Assembly (NCBI RefSeq): GCF_040546765.1 | Contig: NZ_JBEPOK010000001.1 | Location: forward strand, 4,712,001 to 4,776,000 | DNA length: 64,000 nucleotides | Direction of reading: 5' to 3' | Source of the DNA: Arthrobacter sp. OAP107 | GTDB taxonomy: Bacteria; Actinomycetota; Actinomycetes; Actinomycetales; Micrococcaceae | Part shown: piece by piece, positions 50,920 through 60,000 of the stretch | Position numbering within the stretch: the first letter of the stretch is position 1 | Layout: every line of letters begins with the position of its first letter | Notes under the pieces: model-generated | Told to the model about the DNA's origin: nothing | Seen by the model: the letters and a program-made list of their open reading frames with translations, nothing else | Databases searched by the model: none | Made by a program: the position numbers and the translations under genes

Positions 50920-52113
50920 CTATTTGCGGGACGGTTTATGAAGCCGGAATACAAGCTTCCCACAGCGGGCGGCCTCGCGGGGAACGCCCTCCGCCTCGCC
51001 CTGACCCCGGGCACGCTCCCGGTCCTGCAGCTCGGCCAGCGAGAGACGGTAAACGCTGACCCGGCCGGGCAGTTCCACCGGACCGGCCGAGCCCTTCCGC
51101 CGCAGCAGTGCTTCCGCCGCCAAAAGGCGCTGGTAGCTGGGCTGTTGACCGCCGACGGCGGCAGCCGCCTTTGCGATCACCCGGAACCTGATGGCCGGGG
51201 CCAGCCCGGTCAGGGCAGCCTCCGGGAGGCTGGTGTCCGGGCCGTCGTGTTCGACGAGCGACTCGTACGTGCTGTTGGCCACGTCCTCCAGATAGTCGGC
51301 GTCCAACTGCAGGATGGCGGCCGTGCGTGCCAGCGATTCGGCCACGCCCGGACCGAGTTTTTCCTCCAGCACCGGCATGACCTCTACCCGCGTCCTCGAA
51401 CGGGCGAAGGCAGGATCCGCGTTGCTGGGGTCGTGCCAGGGCTCGACCTCCTCCGCGCGGCAGATCTCGAGGGTGTCTTCCCGTCGAAGGCCAAGGAACG
51501 GCCGGAGCAGCTTCCCCCGGGCAGGTCGCATCCCGGCCAGGGACCGCGTGCCGGAGCCGCGGGCGAGGCCCAGCAGCACCTGCTCTGCCTGGTCATCGAG
51601 GGTGTGCCCCAGGAGGATGGCGCCGGCTTCCCACTCCCCTGCAGCCGCCTCGAGTGCGGCATGGCGGGCATCCCGGGCAGCAGCTTCCGGCCCGAACCCG
51701 GTGGCGGCTACGTTGACTGTCCGGATCTGCACCGGGTCCAGGCCGAGTTCCCGGAGGGTCTGGGCGGTTCCCGCCGCAACGTCGGCGGAACCTGGCTGCA
51801 GCTGGTGGTCCACCACCACCGCGCCGACGGTAACCGGCCGGCCGTCTACGTGGCCGCGCCGGGCGAAGTAGGCGGCCACCGCCGCCAGGGCCAGGGAATC
51901 AGGGCCGCCGCTGCAGGCCACCAGGACGCGCTCCGGGTAGCCGGCGTCGGCCAGCGCATCCTGCAGCATTTTCCGTGCCGTGCCGAGGACAGGTGCCAGC
52001 CGGCCCGGCCGCCGCCTCCCGCTGGGGACGGGGCCGCCGGGAACAGGTCCGCTGGGGACGGGACCGCTGGAAACAGGAGAAGAGCCGCCGGCAGTGTTGG
52101 AGAGGTGCTGCAC
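50920..52113 (-). CDS. tilS: tRNA(Ile)-lysidine synthetase
   Basis: A 397-residue PP-loop ATPase that makes lysidine at the wobble base of the minor tRNA-Ile. The PP motif is CSGGPDSLAL (S68-S73); VVDHQLQPGSADVA and LGHTLDDQAEQVLLGLARGSG are TilS-specific. The first 45 residues are a low-complexity SGPVPSGPVPGGPVPSG lead followed by a basic stretch, unusual for the family. GTG 52113 is the start; the DUF2342 gene ends 6 bp upstream. Confidence 0.94.
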   Translation of the reverse strand: MQHLSNTAGGSSPVSSGPVPSGPVPGGPVPSGRRRPGRLAPVLGTARKMLQDALADAGYPERVLVACSGGPDSLALAAVAAYFARRGHVDGRPVTVGAVVVDHQLQPGSADVAAGTAQTLRELGLDPVQIRTVNVAATGFGPEAAARDARHAALEAAAGEWEAGAILLGHTLDDQAEQVLLGLARGSGTRSLAGMRPARGKLLRPFLGLRREDTLEICRAEEVEPWHDPSNADPAFARSRTRVEVMPVLEEKLGPGVAESLARTAAILQLDADYLEDVANSTYESLVEHDGPDTSLPEAALTGLAPAIRFRVIAKAAAAVGGQQPSYQRLLAAEALLRRKGSAGPVELPGRVSVYRLSLAELQDRERARGQGEAEGVPREAARCGKLVFRLHKPSRK

Positions 52114-52119
52114 GGAAAC

Positions 52120-53247
52120 CTAGAAACCCATCCTGTCGAGCCAGATCCTGGCGTTGTGGATTTCCTCTTCCGTGGGGAGGTTCGCCGGAGCTTCCCAGAC
52201 CCGGTTGAAGCCCTCCATCCCGGCCACGTCCACCACGGCACGGACAAACTTGGCGCCGTCGCTGTACTGCTTCATCTTGGCGTCGAGCCCCAGCAGGCTG
52301 CGGATGAACTTCTCGATGACGCCACGGTCCTTGCCGCGGGCGTTGAAGCGCTGCCGGATGGTCTTCACGGACGGGACGATGCTGGCGTCAACGGCGTCCA
52401 TCACCACGTTGGCGTGGCCCTCGAGCAGGCTCATGACCGCCGTGAGGTGCGACAGCGAGGCCTTCTCCTCGGGGTCCTGCAGGAGGTCGAGGATGGCCCC
52501 GCGGCCCGGAGCGGAACCGGAGGCGGCCCGGTCCTTGAGCGACCGGGCGGCTGCCGAGGCACGTTCCATCAGCGAGTCGACGTTGCCCAGCAGGTGCCCG
52601 CTGAGGTTGTCGATCTCGTTCAGCATGTGGTGCCGGAGCCAGGGTGCCGCGGCGAACTGCACCCGGTGTGTCTGTTCGTGCAGGCACACCCAGAGCCGGA
52701 AATCCGTGGGGGTAACGTTGAGCTCGCGCTCCACGGAGATGATGTTTGGCGCAACGAGCAGCAGGCGGCCGCCGGACGGTGCCTGCGACCCTTCGGCCAG
52801 GGCGGCAAACGGATCATACTGGCCCAGGACCTTGCTGGAGAGGAAGGCGAGCACGGCGCCGAGCTGGCTGCCGGTGATGGCCCCGCTCACGGAAGCGGCA
52901 CCGGGTCTGACGGTGCCGCGGCGGTTCTCCAGCATCTTTTCGATGGCGGGCTTCAGCATCACGGCAAAACTTTGCGTGTTGGCCTTCGCCCAAGAGGCGC
53001 GGTCCACGACCAGAACTGATGAGTCACGCAGGTCGCGTGCCGCCTCCAGCCCGGTGATCTGGTGGACGTGCGGCACGGAGGCGTCCGCCAGCTCGCGCAG
53101 CTGGGAGACGGCGTCGCCGATCTCGGCAGCAGTCAGGGACGGGCCGGGCGGAGCCAGCCGGGCTGCTGCGGACGCGGCGAGGTCCCAGTTGATGAGGGCC
53201 TGGGCAGGGGCGGATGACTGGCTTGCAGTTGACTCCATAGGCTCCAT
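52120..53247 (-). CDS. Zinc-dependent metallopeptidase of the DUF2342 family
   Basis: A 375-residue protein. The zinc motif is WVCLHEQTHRVQF (HExxH) near residue 190; a third ligand is likely in the LLEGHANVVMDAVD segment. The family sits between tilS and dacB in many Actinobacteria, including mycobacteria (Rv3626c), and has been labelled F420-biosynthesis-associated, but its substrate is unknown. No signal peptide is seen, so it is probably cytoplasmic. ATG 53247 is used; a second ATG lies 3 codons on. Confidence 0.88.
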   Translation of the reverse strand: MEPMESTASQSSAPAQALINWDLAASAAARLAPPGPSLTAAEIGDAVSQLRELADASVPHVHQITGLEAARDLRDSSVLVVDRASWAKANTQSFAVMLKPAIEKMLENRRGTVRPGAASVSGAITGSQLGAVLAFLSSKVLGQYDPFAALAEGSQAPSGGRLLLVAPNIISVERELNVTPTDFRLWVCLHEQTHRVQFAAAPWLRHHMLNEIDNLSGHLLGNVDSLMERASAAARSLKDRAASGSAPGRGAILDLLQDPEEKASLSHLTAVMSLLEGHANVVMDAVDASIVPSVKTIRQRFNARGKDRGVIEKFIRSLLGLDAKMKQYSDGAKFVRAVVDVAGMEGFNRVWEAPANLPTEEEIHNARIWLDRMGF

Positions 53248-53277
53248 CAGAACATACGTGCCTTGCCGCGCGCCTTA

Positions 53278-53297
53278 AGTTCGCTGACCGGCGAACT
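53278..53297 (-). terminator. Short hairpin at the dacB stop
   Basis: AGTTCGC (53278-53284) and GCGAACT (53291-53297) form a 7-bp stem around 6 bases and overlap the dacB stop codon. No U-run follows, so it is a weak candidate or an RNA 3'-end feature. Confidence 0.4.
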
Positions 53298-54801
53298 AAC
53301 TGCAGCCGCAACCGGCCAGAGCCGTGGCGGCCGTATCCAGCGCCGGTTTGTTGCCCGCCGCTCCCGGCGTCAGGCCGTTGCCGATGAAGGAGAACACCAG
53401 GAGCCGGCCGTCGGCGTCCACCACGTACCCGCTCAGTGCAATGACGGTGTTCAGGGTTCCCGTTTTGGCCCGCACCAGGCCGGCACCCTCGGCCGTGGAC
53501 TCGTCGATGTATCTGTCGCCCAGCGTGCCCGTCAGCCCCGCCACCGGGAACCCCGCCAGCGCGGCCCTGAGCCGGGTGTCCTTGCCGTTGGTGATGGCCC
53601 GGACCACCTCCGAGAACTGGCGGGCGGACACCTGGTTGGCCAGGGCCAGGCCGGACACATCCGCGGCGGACATCCCGTCCGTGGGGATTCCGAGCCCGGC
53701 GAGCTGCCCCAGAACGGCCGCCTTGGCGGACTCGTACGTTGCCGGCTGGCCGGCAGCCACCGCGGTCATGCGGCCCAGGGTTTCGGCGAGGTAGTTGTCC
53801 GAAGTCTGGAGCATGAGGTCCACCTGCTGGCTGACGGTCGCGGACTGCACCTGGGCAAGGACTTTGGCGTCCGCCGTCGGCTTCCCGTCAAGACGTACGA
53901 CGGCGGGTGCCACAGTCAGGCCCGCGGCGGCACCTGCCGCCTTGAGGCCGGCAGCGAACGCCTCCCCCGCGGCGATGGCGGAGTCCTGGGGCCGCGGCGC
54001 CGAGGTGTCCGCGGGATTAAACCGTGCCGAGTTCAAAGCGAGCGGAAACAGCGGGGCCGTCTCGCCGGCGGCAACGTCATCCGGGCTCCAGGCCGGGTTC
54101 AGCGCCGGGCCGGTGAAAAGGGAATCATCCACCAACACCTGGACCTGGCCCTTGAAGCCGGCCTTGTGCAGTGAGTCCACAGTCTGTTTGGCCAGCGTTG
54201 CCAGCCCGGCATGGCCCAGGACCTTGGACTCGGCCGAGTCACCGGCGCCGAGCAGGACGTCGCCGCCGCCCACCAGCACGACGGACCTCGCCGCACCTGC
54301 AGTTGCCCCAGCGGTTGCTGCCGCAGGACCGGTGACAACCTTGGTGCTGAACCGTTGCTCGGGGCCGATCCCCCGCAGCGCGGCCACGGCGGTGAGGAGC
54401 TTCATGTTGGAGGCCGGGATCCGGTTTGTGGTACCGCCCCGATCATAGAGGACCGTGCCGGTGGCGGCGTCCTGGACCACGGCCGTGAACGTTCCGCCGC
54501 CGTCGGTCTTGAGGATGGAGTCCAGCCGGGCCTCCACTTTGGCGGGATCCGGCACCGGTGCCGCCGTGCTGAGCGGGTCAATGCCCTGCGGGACGGACAG
54601 ATGCTGAGGGACCAGCTGCCAGGCGGGGGTTTGCGCCGGTTCGGCCGTGGACCTGGCCGGCCCGGTCAGGGCGGGCGCAATGAGCACCCCGGCCGGAACG
54701 GCCAGCGCCAGGAGGAGCACCGTGACCAGGACGCCTGGCCAGCTCCGGACCACTGTGGAAAGCCTGCCGCGGCCGCTCGCCGTGCCCCTGGTGCCGCTCA
54801 T
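53296..54801 (-). CDS. dacB: D-alanyl-D-alanine carboxypeptidase/endopeptidase (PBP4 type)
   Basis: A 501-residue serine peptidase of family S13 that trims peptidoglycan stem peptides. A single N-terminal helix (VLVTVLLLALAVPAGVLIA) anchors or exports it. Active-site motifs in order: SxxK in IPASNMKLL, SxN in LQTSDNYLAE and KTG in RAKTGTLNTV. A long domain lies between the first two, as in DacB. ATG 54801 follows GAGGA. It is divergent from ppa. Confidence 0.93.
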   Translation of the reverse strand: MSGTRGTASGRGRLSTVVRSWPGVLVTVLLLALAVPAGVLIAPALTGPARSTAEPAQTPAWQLVPQHLSVPQGIDPLSTAAPVPDPAKVEARLDSILKTDGGGTFTAVVQDAATGTVLYDRGGTTNRIPASNMKLLTAVAALRGIGPEQRFSTKVVTGPAAATAGATAGAARSVVLVGGGDVLLGAGDSAESKVLGHAGLATLAKQTVDSLHKAGFKGQVQVLVDDSLFTGPALNPAWSPDDVAAGETAPLFPLALNSARFNPADTSAPRPQDSAIAAGEAFAAGLKAAGAAAGLTVAPAVVRLDGKPTADAKVLAQVQSATVSQQVDLMLQTSDNYLAETLGRMTAVAAGQPATYESAKAAVLGQLAGLGIPTDGMSAADVSGLALANQVSARQFSEVVRAITNGKDTRLRAALAGFPVAGLTGTLGDRYIDESTAEGAGLVRAKTGTLNTVIALSGYVVDADGRLLVFSFIGNGLTPGAAGNKPALDTAATALAGCGCS

Positions 54802-54955
54802 ACTGCTGGTCCTCAAAGTCCTGAAATTACCCCAATAGTTCCTGAAACCTGGGCCTCTCGCTATATCCTCAATAGTAGTCGGCGGCACCGACAGTCCATT
54901 TTTGGTTGATCATCGCGTGTGCCGCGAACACCAAGCAATCGTCGAGGAGCATTCC

Positions 54956-55444
54956 ATGAAGCATGACGTGACCATCGAGATCCCCAAGGGATCGCGCGTC
55001 AAGTACGAAGTCGACCATGAGACCGGCCGAGTCCGCCTGGACCGCGTGCTCTTTACTTCCATGCAGTACCCCACCCACTACGGCTTCTTCGAGAACACCC
55101 TCGGCGAGGATGGCGACCCGCTGGACGCACTGGTGCTCCTGCAGGACTTCGATCTGCACCCGGGCGTCATCGTCGAAGCCCGCCCGATCGGCGTCTTCAA
55201 CATGACCGACGACGGCGGCGGAGACGCCAAGGTCCTCTGCGTTCCGGCTGACCCGCGGTTCGACCACATCCAGGAAGTCAGCGACGTCAACGAATTCCTG
55301 ATCAAGGAAATCGAGCACTTCTTCACCCGCTACAAGGACCTGGAGCCCGGCAAGTGGGTCAGGGCCGAAGGCTGGGCCGACCGCGCAGCTGCCGAAGCGG
55401 AACTCGAGGCTTCCATCAAGCGCTACGTTCCCGCAGCGCACTGA
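54956..55444 (+). CDS. ppa: Inorganic pyrophosphatase
   Basis: A 162-residue family I pyrophosphatase that pulls biosynthetic reactions by hydrolysing PPi. The metal-binding signature is DGDPLDALV (DxDPxD), with YPTHYGFFENTLGED before it and DVNEFLIKEIEHFFTRYKDL after. ATG 54956 has a GAGGAG site. It is the last gene of the mycobacteria-like block. Confidence 0.97.
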   Translation: MKHDVTIEIPKGSRVKYEVDHETGRVRLDRVLFTSMQYPTHYGFFENTLGEDGDPLDALVLLQDFDLHPGVIVEARPIGVFNMTDDGGGDAKVLCVPADPRFDHIQEVSDVNEFLIKEIEHFFTRYKDLEPGKWVRAEGWADRAAAEAELEASIKRYVPAAH

Positions 55445-55515
55445 CCTTACTTCCGACGGGGCCCACGCTGCCAGGGTTCCCTGGCCGGGCGCAGCGAGGT
55501 TAGGGCGGCCGTGGC

Positions 55516-55552
55516 GCGGCCGGTGCAGTTCGATTCGAACCGCACCGGCCGC
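55516..55552 (+). terminator. GC-rich hairpin downstream of ppa
   Basis: GCGGCCGGTGC (55516-55526) and GCACCGGCCGC (55542-55552) form a perfect 11-bp stem, with an inner GTTCG/CGAAC pairing. CGTCGTTCTCT follows. It lies in the 208-bp gap between ppa and the SatD-like gene; nothing else is visible there. Confidence 0.6.
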
Positions 55553-55652
55553 CGTCGTTCTCTGGGGCTGAACTGTCCGTTCGCGCCCGGCGTGAGATCC
55601 GTAACGTGGCGTCGGCTCCCAGCTTGCCTCGACGTGGTCACCGGGTAGTCTG

Positions 55653-56261
55653 ATGTCCACCATGTTCACGCTGACTATCAATCAAACAGACAGCCGGCGC
55701 GACGGCGACCGGGTCCCGCATCTCCTCAAGGACCTACGGCATATCCCGGCGCGACTGGACTTTGACCGCTCCGTCGAGGACGAAGTGCAGGGCATCGTGG
55801 ATTGCCCGCACCAGGCGGTGGATGCCGCCCTGATCGCGCTCCGCTGCGGAAGCTGGTACGTGGGGATCGGCGTGGGCCCGGTGAACGAGCCGTTGCCGAA
55901 CCAGATCAAGGATGCCAGCGGGCACGGCCTCATCTACGCCCGCCGCGCCGTGGACCGACTCCGCAACAGCAAGGAGCGGATCCCGGTGGCCGTGGAGGGT
56001 CCCCTGCCGGACGTGGCAGCCGAGTCCGAGTCGGTGCTCCGCCTGCTGGGCCACATTGTCCGGGACAGGAGCGAGGCCGAGTGGCGGGTGCTTGACCTGA
56101 TGACCCCCGGGGTGCGCGGCCAGCAGAAGACCGTGGCCGCCGAACTCGGCATTACCTCCCAGGCCGTCAGCAAGGCTGTGGCGAGGTCGCAGTGGAACGA
56201 GGAGCACGCAGCCCGGCCGGCAGCGGCCAGGCTGCTCGCGCTGATTCTCGACGTGCGCTAA
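55653..56261 (+). CDS. SatD-family protein with C-terminal HTH
   Basis: A 202-residue protein. The N-terminal part (FTLTINQTDSRRDGDRVPHL, DFDRSVEDEVQGIVD, RCGSWYVGIGVGP, ASGHGLIYARRAVDRL) resembles the SatD family, whose role is unknown. A C-terminal helix-turn-helix, KTVAAELGITSQAVSKAVAR, suggests DNA binding. The start may be ATG 55653 or ATG 55662; neither has a strong ribosome binding site. Confidence 0.7.
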   Translation: MSTMFTLTINQTDSRRDGDRVPHLLKDLRHIPARLDFDRSVEDEVQGIVDCPHQAVDAALIALRCGSWYVGIGVGPVNEPLPNQIKDASGHGLIYARRAVDRLRNSKERIPVAVEGPLPDVAAESESVLRLLGHIVRDRSEAEWRVLDLMTPGVRGQQKTVAAELGITSQAVSKAVARSQWNEEHAARPAAARLLALILDVR

Positions 56262-56319
56262 ACGCCTTTTACCGGGAGCCCCTGGTGCGGCGGGCCCGCC
56301 TGTTACAGCGGACCGCCTG

Positions 56320-57165
56320 TTACAGGAGGCCCCGCAGCACGTGGGCGGCACCGTCGTCGTAGACCGACTTGGTGACCTCGTCTGCGGCGGCCACCACTTC
56401 CTCCGGAGCCTGCCCCATGGCCACGCCGCGGGCCGCCCAGCCGAGCATCTCGATGTCATTGCGGCCGTCGCCGATGGCAACCGTGGCGGCGGGATCAACA
56501 CCGAGCCGGCTGCGGAGGCTCTCCAGCGCGCTGGCCTTGGTAACGCCGGCCGCGGCGATGTCCAGCCACGCGGTCCAGCCCACGGAATAGGTCACACCGG
56601 CAAGGCCGATGTGCTCGATGGCTTCGTTGAATTCCTCCGGCGTGTTCTCCGCGCTGAAGACGACGACGCGGACGGCCGTGGAGTCGAGCAGGGTCTGGAA
56701 GTCCACGCCGATGGCCTCGACGCCGAAGCTCGCGTCCTGGAAGCGCTCGGTGGAGAGGAAGTTGCCGTCTTCATCCTCCAGCGCATATTTCGCTAACGGC
56801 AGGCGCTTGCGGAGGGCGCGGAGCGCCGGGCCGGGATCGAAGGTGGCCTTGTGGATGATGTCGTAGCCGTCGGGCAGTCCGGGATCCAGGCGCAGCGTCA
56901 CACCGCCGTTGCAGCAGACCGCGTAGCCGCGGTCCAGGCCGATCTGTTCGATGATGGGGAGCGTGGCGTTGAGCGAACGTCCGGTGGCGATCATTACCTC
57001 GTGCCCCGCGGCCACCACAGCCTGTGCGGCGTCGCGGACCGGGGCGGACATGTGGCCATCGTGATCCACAAGGGTGCCGTCCACGTCGAGGGCGATCATG
57101 AGTTTCTGTAATGCTTCTCGCCGGTCTTCGATGCCGGCGGCTGAGGATTCAGTCAGTGTAGTCAT
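56320..57165 (-). CDS. Cof-type HAD-IIB phosphatase
   Basis: A 281-residue haloacid dehalogenase-superfamily phosphatase. Motif I is ALDVDGTLVDHDG (DxDGT), motif II IATGRS, motif III around GVTKASAL and motif IV IGDGRNDIEML. The large type IIB cap lies between II and III. Such enzymes act on sugar phosphates or nucleotides; the substrate is unknown. ATG 57165 was chosen over a longer upstream frame. Confidence 0.9.
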   Translation of the reverse strand: MTTLTESSAAGIEDRREALQKLMIALDVDGTLVDHDGHMSAPVRDAAQAVVAAGHEVMIATGRSLNATLPIIEQIGLDRGYAVCCNGGVTLRLDPGLPDGYDIIHKATFDPGPALRALRKRLPLAKYALEDEDGNFLSTERFQDASFGVEAIGVDFQTLLDSTAVRVVVFSAENTPEEFNEAIEHIGLAGVTYSVGWTAWLDIAAAGVTKASALESLRSRLGVDPAATVAIGDGRNDIEMLGWAARGVAMGQAPEEVVAAADEVTKSVYDDGAAHVLRGLL

Positions 57166-57229
57166 GCTTCCTAGTAGAGCAGACGCCCCTGACACCAGCT
57201 AGGACGCAGAGCACAGCAGCGCGTGAACA

Positions 57230-57275
57230 GCGGGTAAATACTCACAGGCTGTCCCCGGTGTGAGTATTTACCCGC
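57230..57275. repeat. 17-bp perfect palindrome between serS and the HAD gene
   Basis: GCGGGTAAATACTCACA (57230-57246) and TGTGAGTATTTACCCGC (57259-57275) enclose 12 bases. It lies between two minus-strand genes, 15 bp before the serS stop. No T-run follows on either side, so it is grouped with the extragenic palindromes. Confidence 0.8.
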
Positions 57276-57290
57276 GCAACAGATTGGTGC

Positions 57291-58571
57291 TTAGAGAACC
57301 GGGAGAACCTCAAGGCCGCCGAGGTACTTCTGCAGTGCCGCCGGCACGTTGACCGAGCCGTCGGCGTTCTGGTGGTGCTCCAGGAGGGCCACGATCCAGC
57401 GCGTGGTTGCCAGCGTGCCGTTGAGCGTGGCCACAGCACGGGTGCCCTTGGGCGTGCCGTCCTCGGTGAACACGCGCTCACGGATGTTGAGGCGGCGGGC
57501 CTGGAAGGTGGTGCAGTTGGACGTGGACGTCAGCTCGCGGTAGGCACCCTGCGTGGGGACCCAGGCCTCACAGTCGAACTTGCGGGCCGCGGACATGCCG
57601 AGGTCGCCCGCGGCGGTGTCGATCACCCGGTACGGAAGCTCGCACTTGGCCAGCATCTGCTCTTCCCACGCGAGCAGGCGCTCATGTTCGGCCGCAGCTT
57701 CTTCCACCGTGGTGTAGATGAACATCTCCACCTTGTTGAACTGGTGGACGCGGATGATCCCGCGGGTGTCCTTGCCGTGCGAGCCGGCCTCGCGGCGGTA
57801 GCAGGAGCTCTGGCCCGCGAAACGGATGGGGCCTGCAGAGAGGTCCAGGATCTCGTCCGCGTGGTACCCGGCGAGCGGCACCTCAGAGGTGCCCACAAGG
57901 TAAAGGTCGTCTTCGGCGAGACGGTAGATCTCGGCGTCGTGCTTTACATCGAATCCGGTGCCCTGCATGGTCTCGGGCCGCACCAGGGTGGGGGTGATCA
58001 TGGGAATGAAGCCGGCCTCGATGGCCTGCTCCATGGCCATCTGCAGCAGGGCCATTTCCAGCCGGGCGCCCACGCCGCGCAGGAAGTAAAAGCGCGCACC
58101 GGAGACCTTGGCGCCGCGCTCCATGTCGATCGCGCCGATCAGTTCGCCGATCTCAAGGTGGTCGCGGGGTTGGAAGTCAGGGAATTCGCGCGGCGTGCCG
58201 ACGGTCTTGACCACAACGTAGTCGTCCTCGCCGCCGGCCGGAACGCCGTCTTCAATGAGGTTGGGGATGGTGCGCAGCAGTTCTTCCTGCTTGGTCTGGG
58301 CAGCGTCGGCCTCAGCCGAGGCGGCCTTCACCGCACCCGCCAGCTCGCGGACCTCGGCGAGCAGTGCCTGCTTTTCCTCGCCCTTGGCCTGCGCCACCTT
58401 CTTGCCGAACACGTTCTGTTCGGCCCGGAGGTTCTCGAAGCTGATCAGTGCCGTGCGGCGCGCCGCGTCGGCGTCGATGATCGCGTCCACCAGGGTTTCG
58501 TCCGCACCGCGGGCGCGCTGGCTGGCGCGGAACTTGTCCGGATTTTCGCTGAGGTCTTTTACGTCGATCAC
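57291..58571 (-). CDS. serS: Seryl-tRNA synthetase
   Basis: A 426-residue class II synthetase. The N-terminal long coiled-coil arm (SQRARGADETLVDAI, AEQNVFGKKVAQAKGEEKQA) contacts the tRNA-Ser variable arm. The core has TSEVPLAGYH, motif 2 SSCYRREAGSHGKDTRGI and motif 3 NGTLATTRWIVALLE. GTG 58571 gives the usual length. It is divergent from the lipid kinase gene. Confidence 0.96.
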   Translation of the reverse strand: MIDVKDLSENPDKFRASQRARGADETLVDAIIDADAARRTALISFENLRAEQNVFGKKVAQAKGEEKQALLAEVRELAGAVKAASAEADAAQTKQEELLRTIPNLIEDGVPAGGEDDYVVVKTVGTPREFPDFQPRDHLEIGELIGAIDMERGAKVSGARFYFLRGVGARLEMALLQMAMEQAIEAGFIPMITPTLVRPETMQGTGFDVKHDAEIYRLAEDDLYLVGTSEVPLAGYHADEILDLSAGPIRFAGQSSCYRREAGSHGKDTRGIIRVHQFNKVEMFIYTTVEEAAAEHERLLAWEEQMLAKCELPYRVIDTAAGDLGMSAARKFDCEAWVPTQGAYRELTSTSNCTTFQARRLNIRERVFTEDGTPKGTRAVATLNGTLATTRWIVALLEHHQNADGSVNVPAALQKYLGGLEVLPVL

Positions 58572-58626
58572 CAGACAAGGGTATCGAATCTGCGGGAGAC
58601 TCCGGGCGGGATAGTGTTGGAGCACC

Positions 58627-59685
58627 ATGAGCGACCTGCTTCTTTACGTCCTGATCGCTGCAGCCCTGGCCTTCGCCGTCTCCAGCTGGTGGGGCGTGCG
58701 CAGGCTGAAAGCCCTGCACATCCGCAGCGCCGTGCGCGAAGAGGCCCACGAACACGGCCTGGACCGCCAGCGCGTCGCCGTCATCCTTAACCCCGTCAAA
58801 GCCAAGGCCGGTGAAGCCCGCGCCACCATCCAGCGTGCCTGCCTGGCCGCCGGCTGGGAGGAGCCCCGCTTCTTCGAAACGACGCCGGAGGACCCGGGCC
58901 ACTCGCAGGTCAGGGCGGCACTGGAGTACGGAGCCGACGTCGTCCTGGTGGGCGGCGGCGACGGCACAGTGCGGGTGGCGGCCGAGGCCCTGGCGCACAG
59001 CGGGGTGGCGATGGGCCTGATCCCGCTCGGCACCGGCAACCTGCTGGCCCGCAACGTGGACCTGGATGTTTACGATCTGCCTGGCAGCATCCAGACCGCG
59101 CTCTTTGGCCACCAGCGGTACATCGACACGGCACGGATGGAGATCGAGAACTCGCACACGGGCCACACCTCAAGCCACTCGTTCCTCGTCATCGCCGGCA
59201 TCGGGATGGACGCCGAAGTGGTGGGCGACACCAACGCTGACCTCAAGCGCGCCGTCGGCTGGCTGGCCTACACGGAGGCCGGCGTCCGCCACCTTCCCGG
59301 GCGCAGGAAGAAGGTCGCCATCTCGCTGGATGACCAGCCGGACCAGTCACGGAAGATCCGCAGCATCCTGTTCGCCAATTGCGGCCTGGTTCCGGGCGGC
59401 ATCGACTTCATCCCGCAGGCCATGATCGACGACGGGATGCTGGACGTGGTGGTCATGAGCCCCCGCAGCGCCGTGGGCTGGCTGGCGATGTACGCCAAGA
59501 TCCTGTTCAAGCACAAGCGGCACCTGCCCGTCATGAGCGTGTACCGCTCCGGCAAGGTGGTCATCAAAAGCCCTGAACCCCTGCCGACGCAGCTCGACGG
59601 CGACACGTCCGGGGACGCCACGAAGGTAACGGTCCACGTGGAGCCCAGGTCGCTGCTGGTGCGGGTCAGGGAAACCCTAGGATGA
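58627..59685 (+). CDS. Diacylglycerol kinase family lipid kinase
   Basis: A 352-residue protein with an N-terminal helix (LLLYVLIAAALAFAVSSWW) and a DAGK catalytic domain: VAVILNPVKAKAG, GGGDGTVRVAAEALAHSG (nucleotide-binding GGDGT) and PLGTGNLLARN. The C-terminal beta domain (GLVPGGIDFIPQAMIDDGML) completes the fold. It phosphorylates a lipid such as diacylglycerol, feeding phospholipid recycling; the actual lipid is inferred. ATG 58627 is 55 bp from the serS start. Confidence 0.88.
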   Translation: MSDLLLYVLIAAALAFAVSSWWGVRRLKALHIRSAVREEAHEHGLDRQRVAVILNPVKAKAGEARATIQRACLAAGWEEPRFFETTPEDPGHSQVRAALEYGADVVLVGGGDGTVRVAAEALAHSGVAMGLIPLGTGNLLARNVDLDVYDLPGSIQTALFGHQRYIDTARMEIENSHTGHTSSHSFLVIAGIGMDAEVVGDTNADLKRAVGWLAYTEAGVRHLPGRRKKVAISLDDQPDQSRKIRSILFANCGLVPGGIDFIPQAMIDDGMLDVVVMSPRSAVGWLAMYAKILFKHKRHLPVMSVYRSGKVVIKSPEPLPTQLDGDTSGDATKVTVHVEPRSLLVRVRETLG

Positions 59686-59692
59686 CTGCGTC

Positions 59693-59908
59693 CTAGGCTG
59701 ACTGCGCTGTGCCGGCGTGCTTGGCTGACTCGGCAGCGGCCTTGGCGGCAGCCCGGGCTTCGGACTGTTCGCGGATCATGGCCTGCTCCTCTTCGAAGCG
59801 CAGGCGGTCCGCACGGTCGGCGTCATCCCCGTCCCAGTCCTGGTTCTCGGCTGTGGGCTTGGGATTGACGATCATTCCCTGGCCGTCATTGTCATTCTTG
59901 TCCGACAT
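59693..59908 (-). CDS. Small charged hypothetical protein
   Basis: A 71-residue acidic, Ala-rich protein (MSDKNDNDGQGMIVNPKPTA, DWDGDDADRADRLRFEEEQA), probably disordered with a helical C-terminal half. ATG 59908 follows AAAGGAG. It is convergent with the lipid kinase and lies downstream of pheA. No function was recognised. Confidence 0.65.
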   Translation of the reverse strand: MSDKNDNDGQGMIVNPKPTAENQDWDGDDADRADRLRFEEEQAMIREQSEARAAAKAAAESAKHAGTAQSA

Positions 59909-59978
59909 GACCCGCTCCTTTCGTTGGGGCCATCCCTTTGTTGATCATGCAAGCATACGCACAGCAACAGGGGCAGGG

Positions 59979-59998
59979 AAGTGCCCCGAGGGGCATTT
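59979..59998 (-). terminator. Short hairpin after pheA
   Basis: AAGTGCCCC (59979-59987) and GGGGCATTT (59990-59998) form a tight stem with one G-T pair, 3 bp past the pheA stop. The arms match those of the long-loop inverted repeat at 21078-21150. No U-run follows. Confidence 0.5.
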
Positions 59999-60000
59999 AT

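Noticed and set aside
55516..55552. tRNA-like GGTTCGAATC on the minus strand downstream of ppa
   Set aside because: It resembles a T-loop, but no matching T-stem, anticodon arm or acceptor stem can be drawn; the sequence fits a simple terminator hairpin better.
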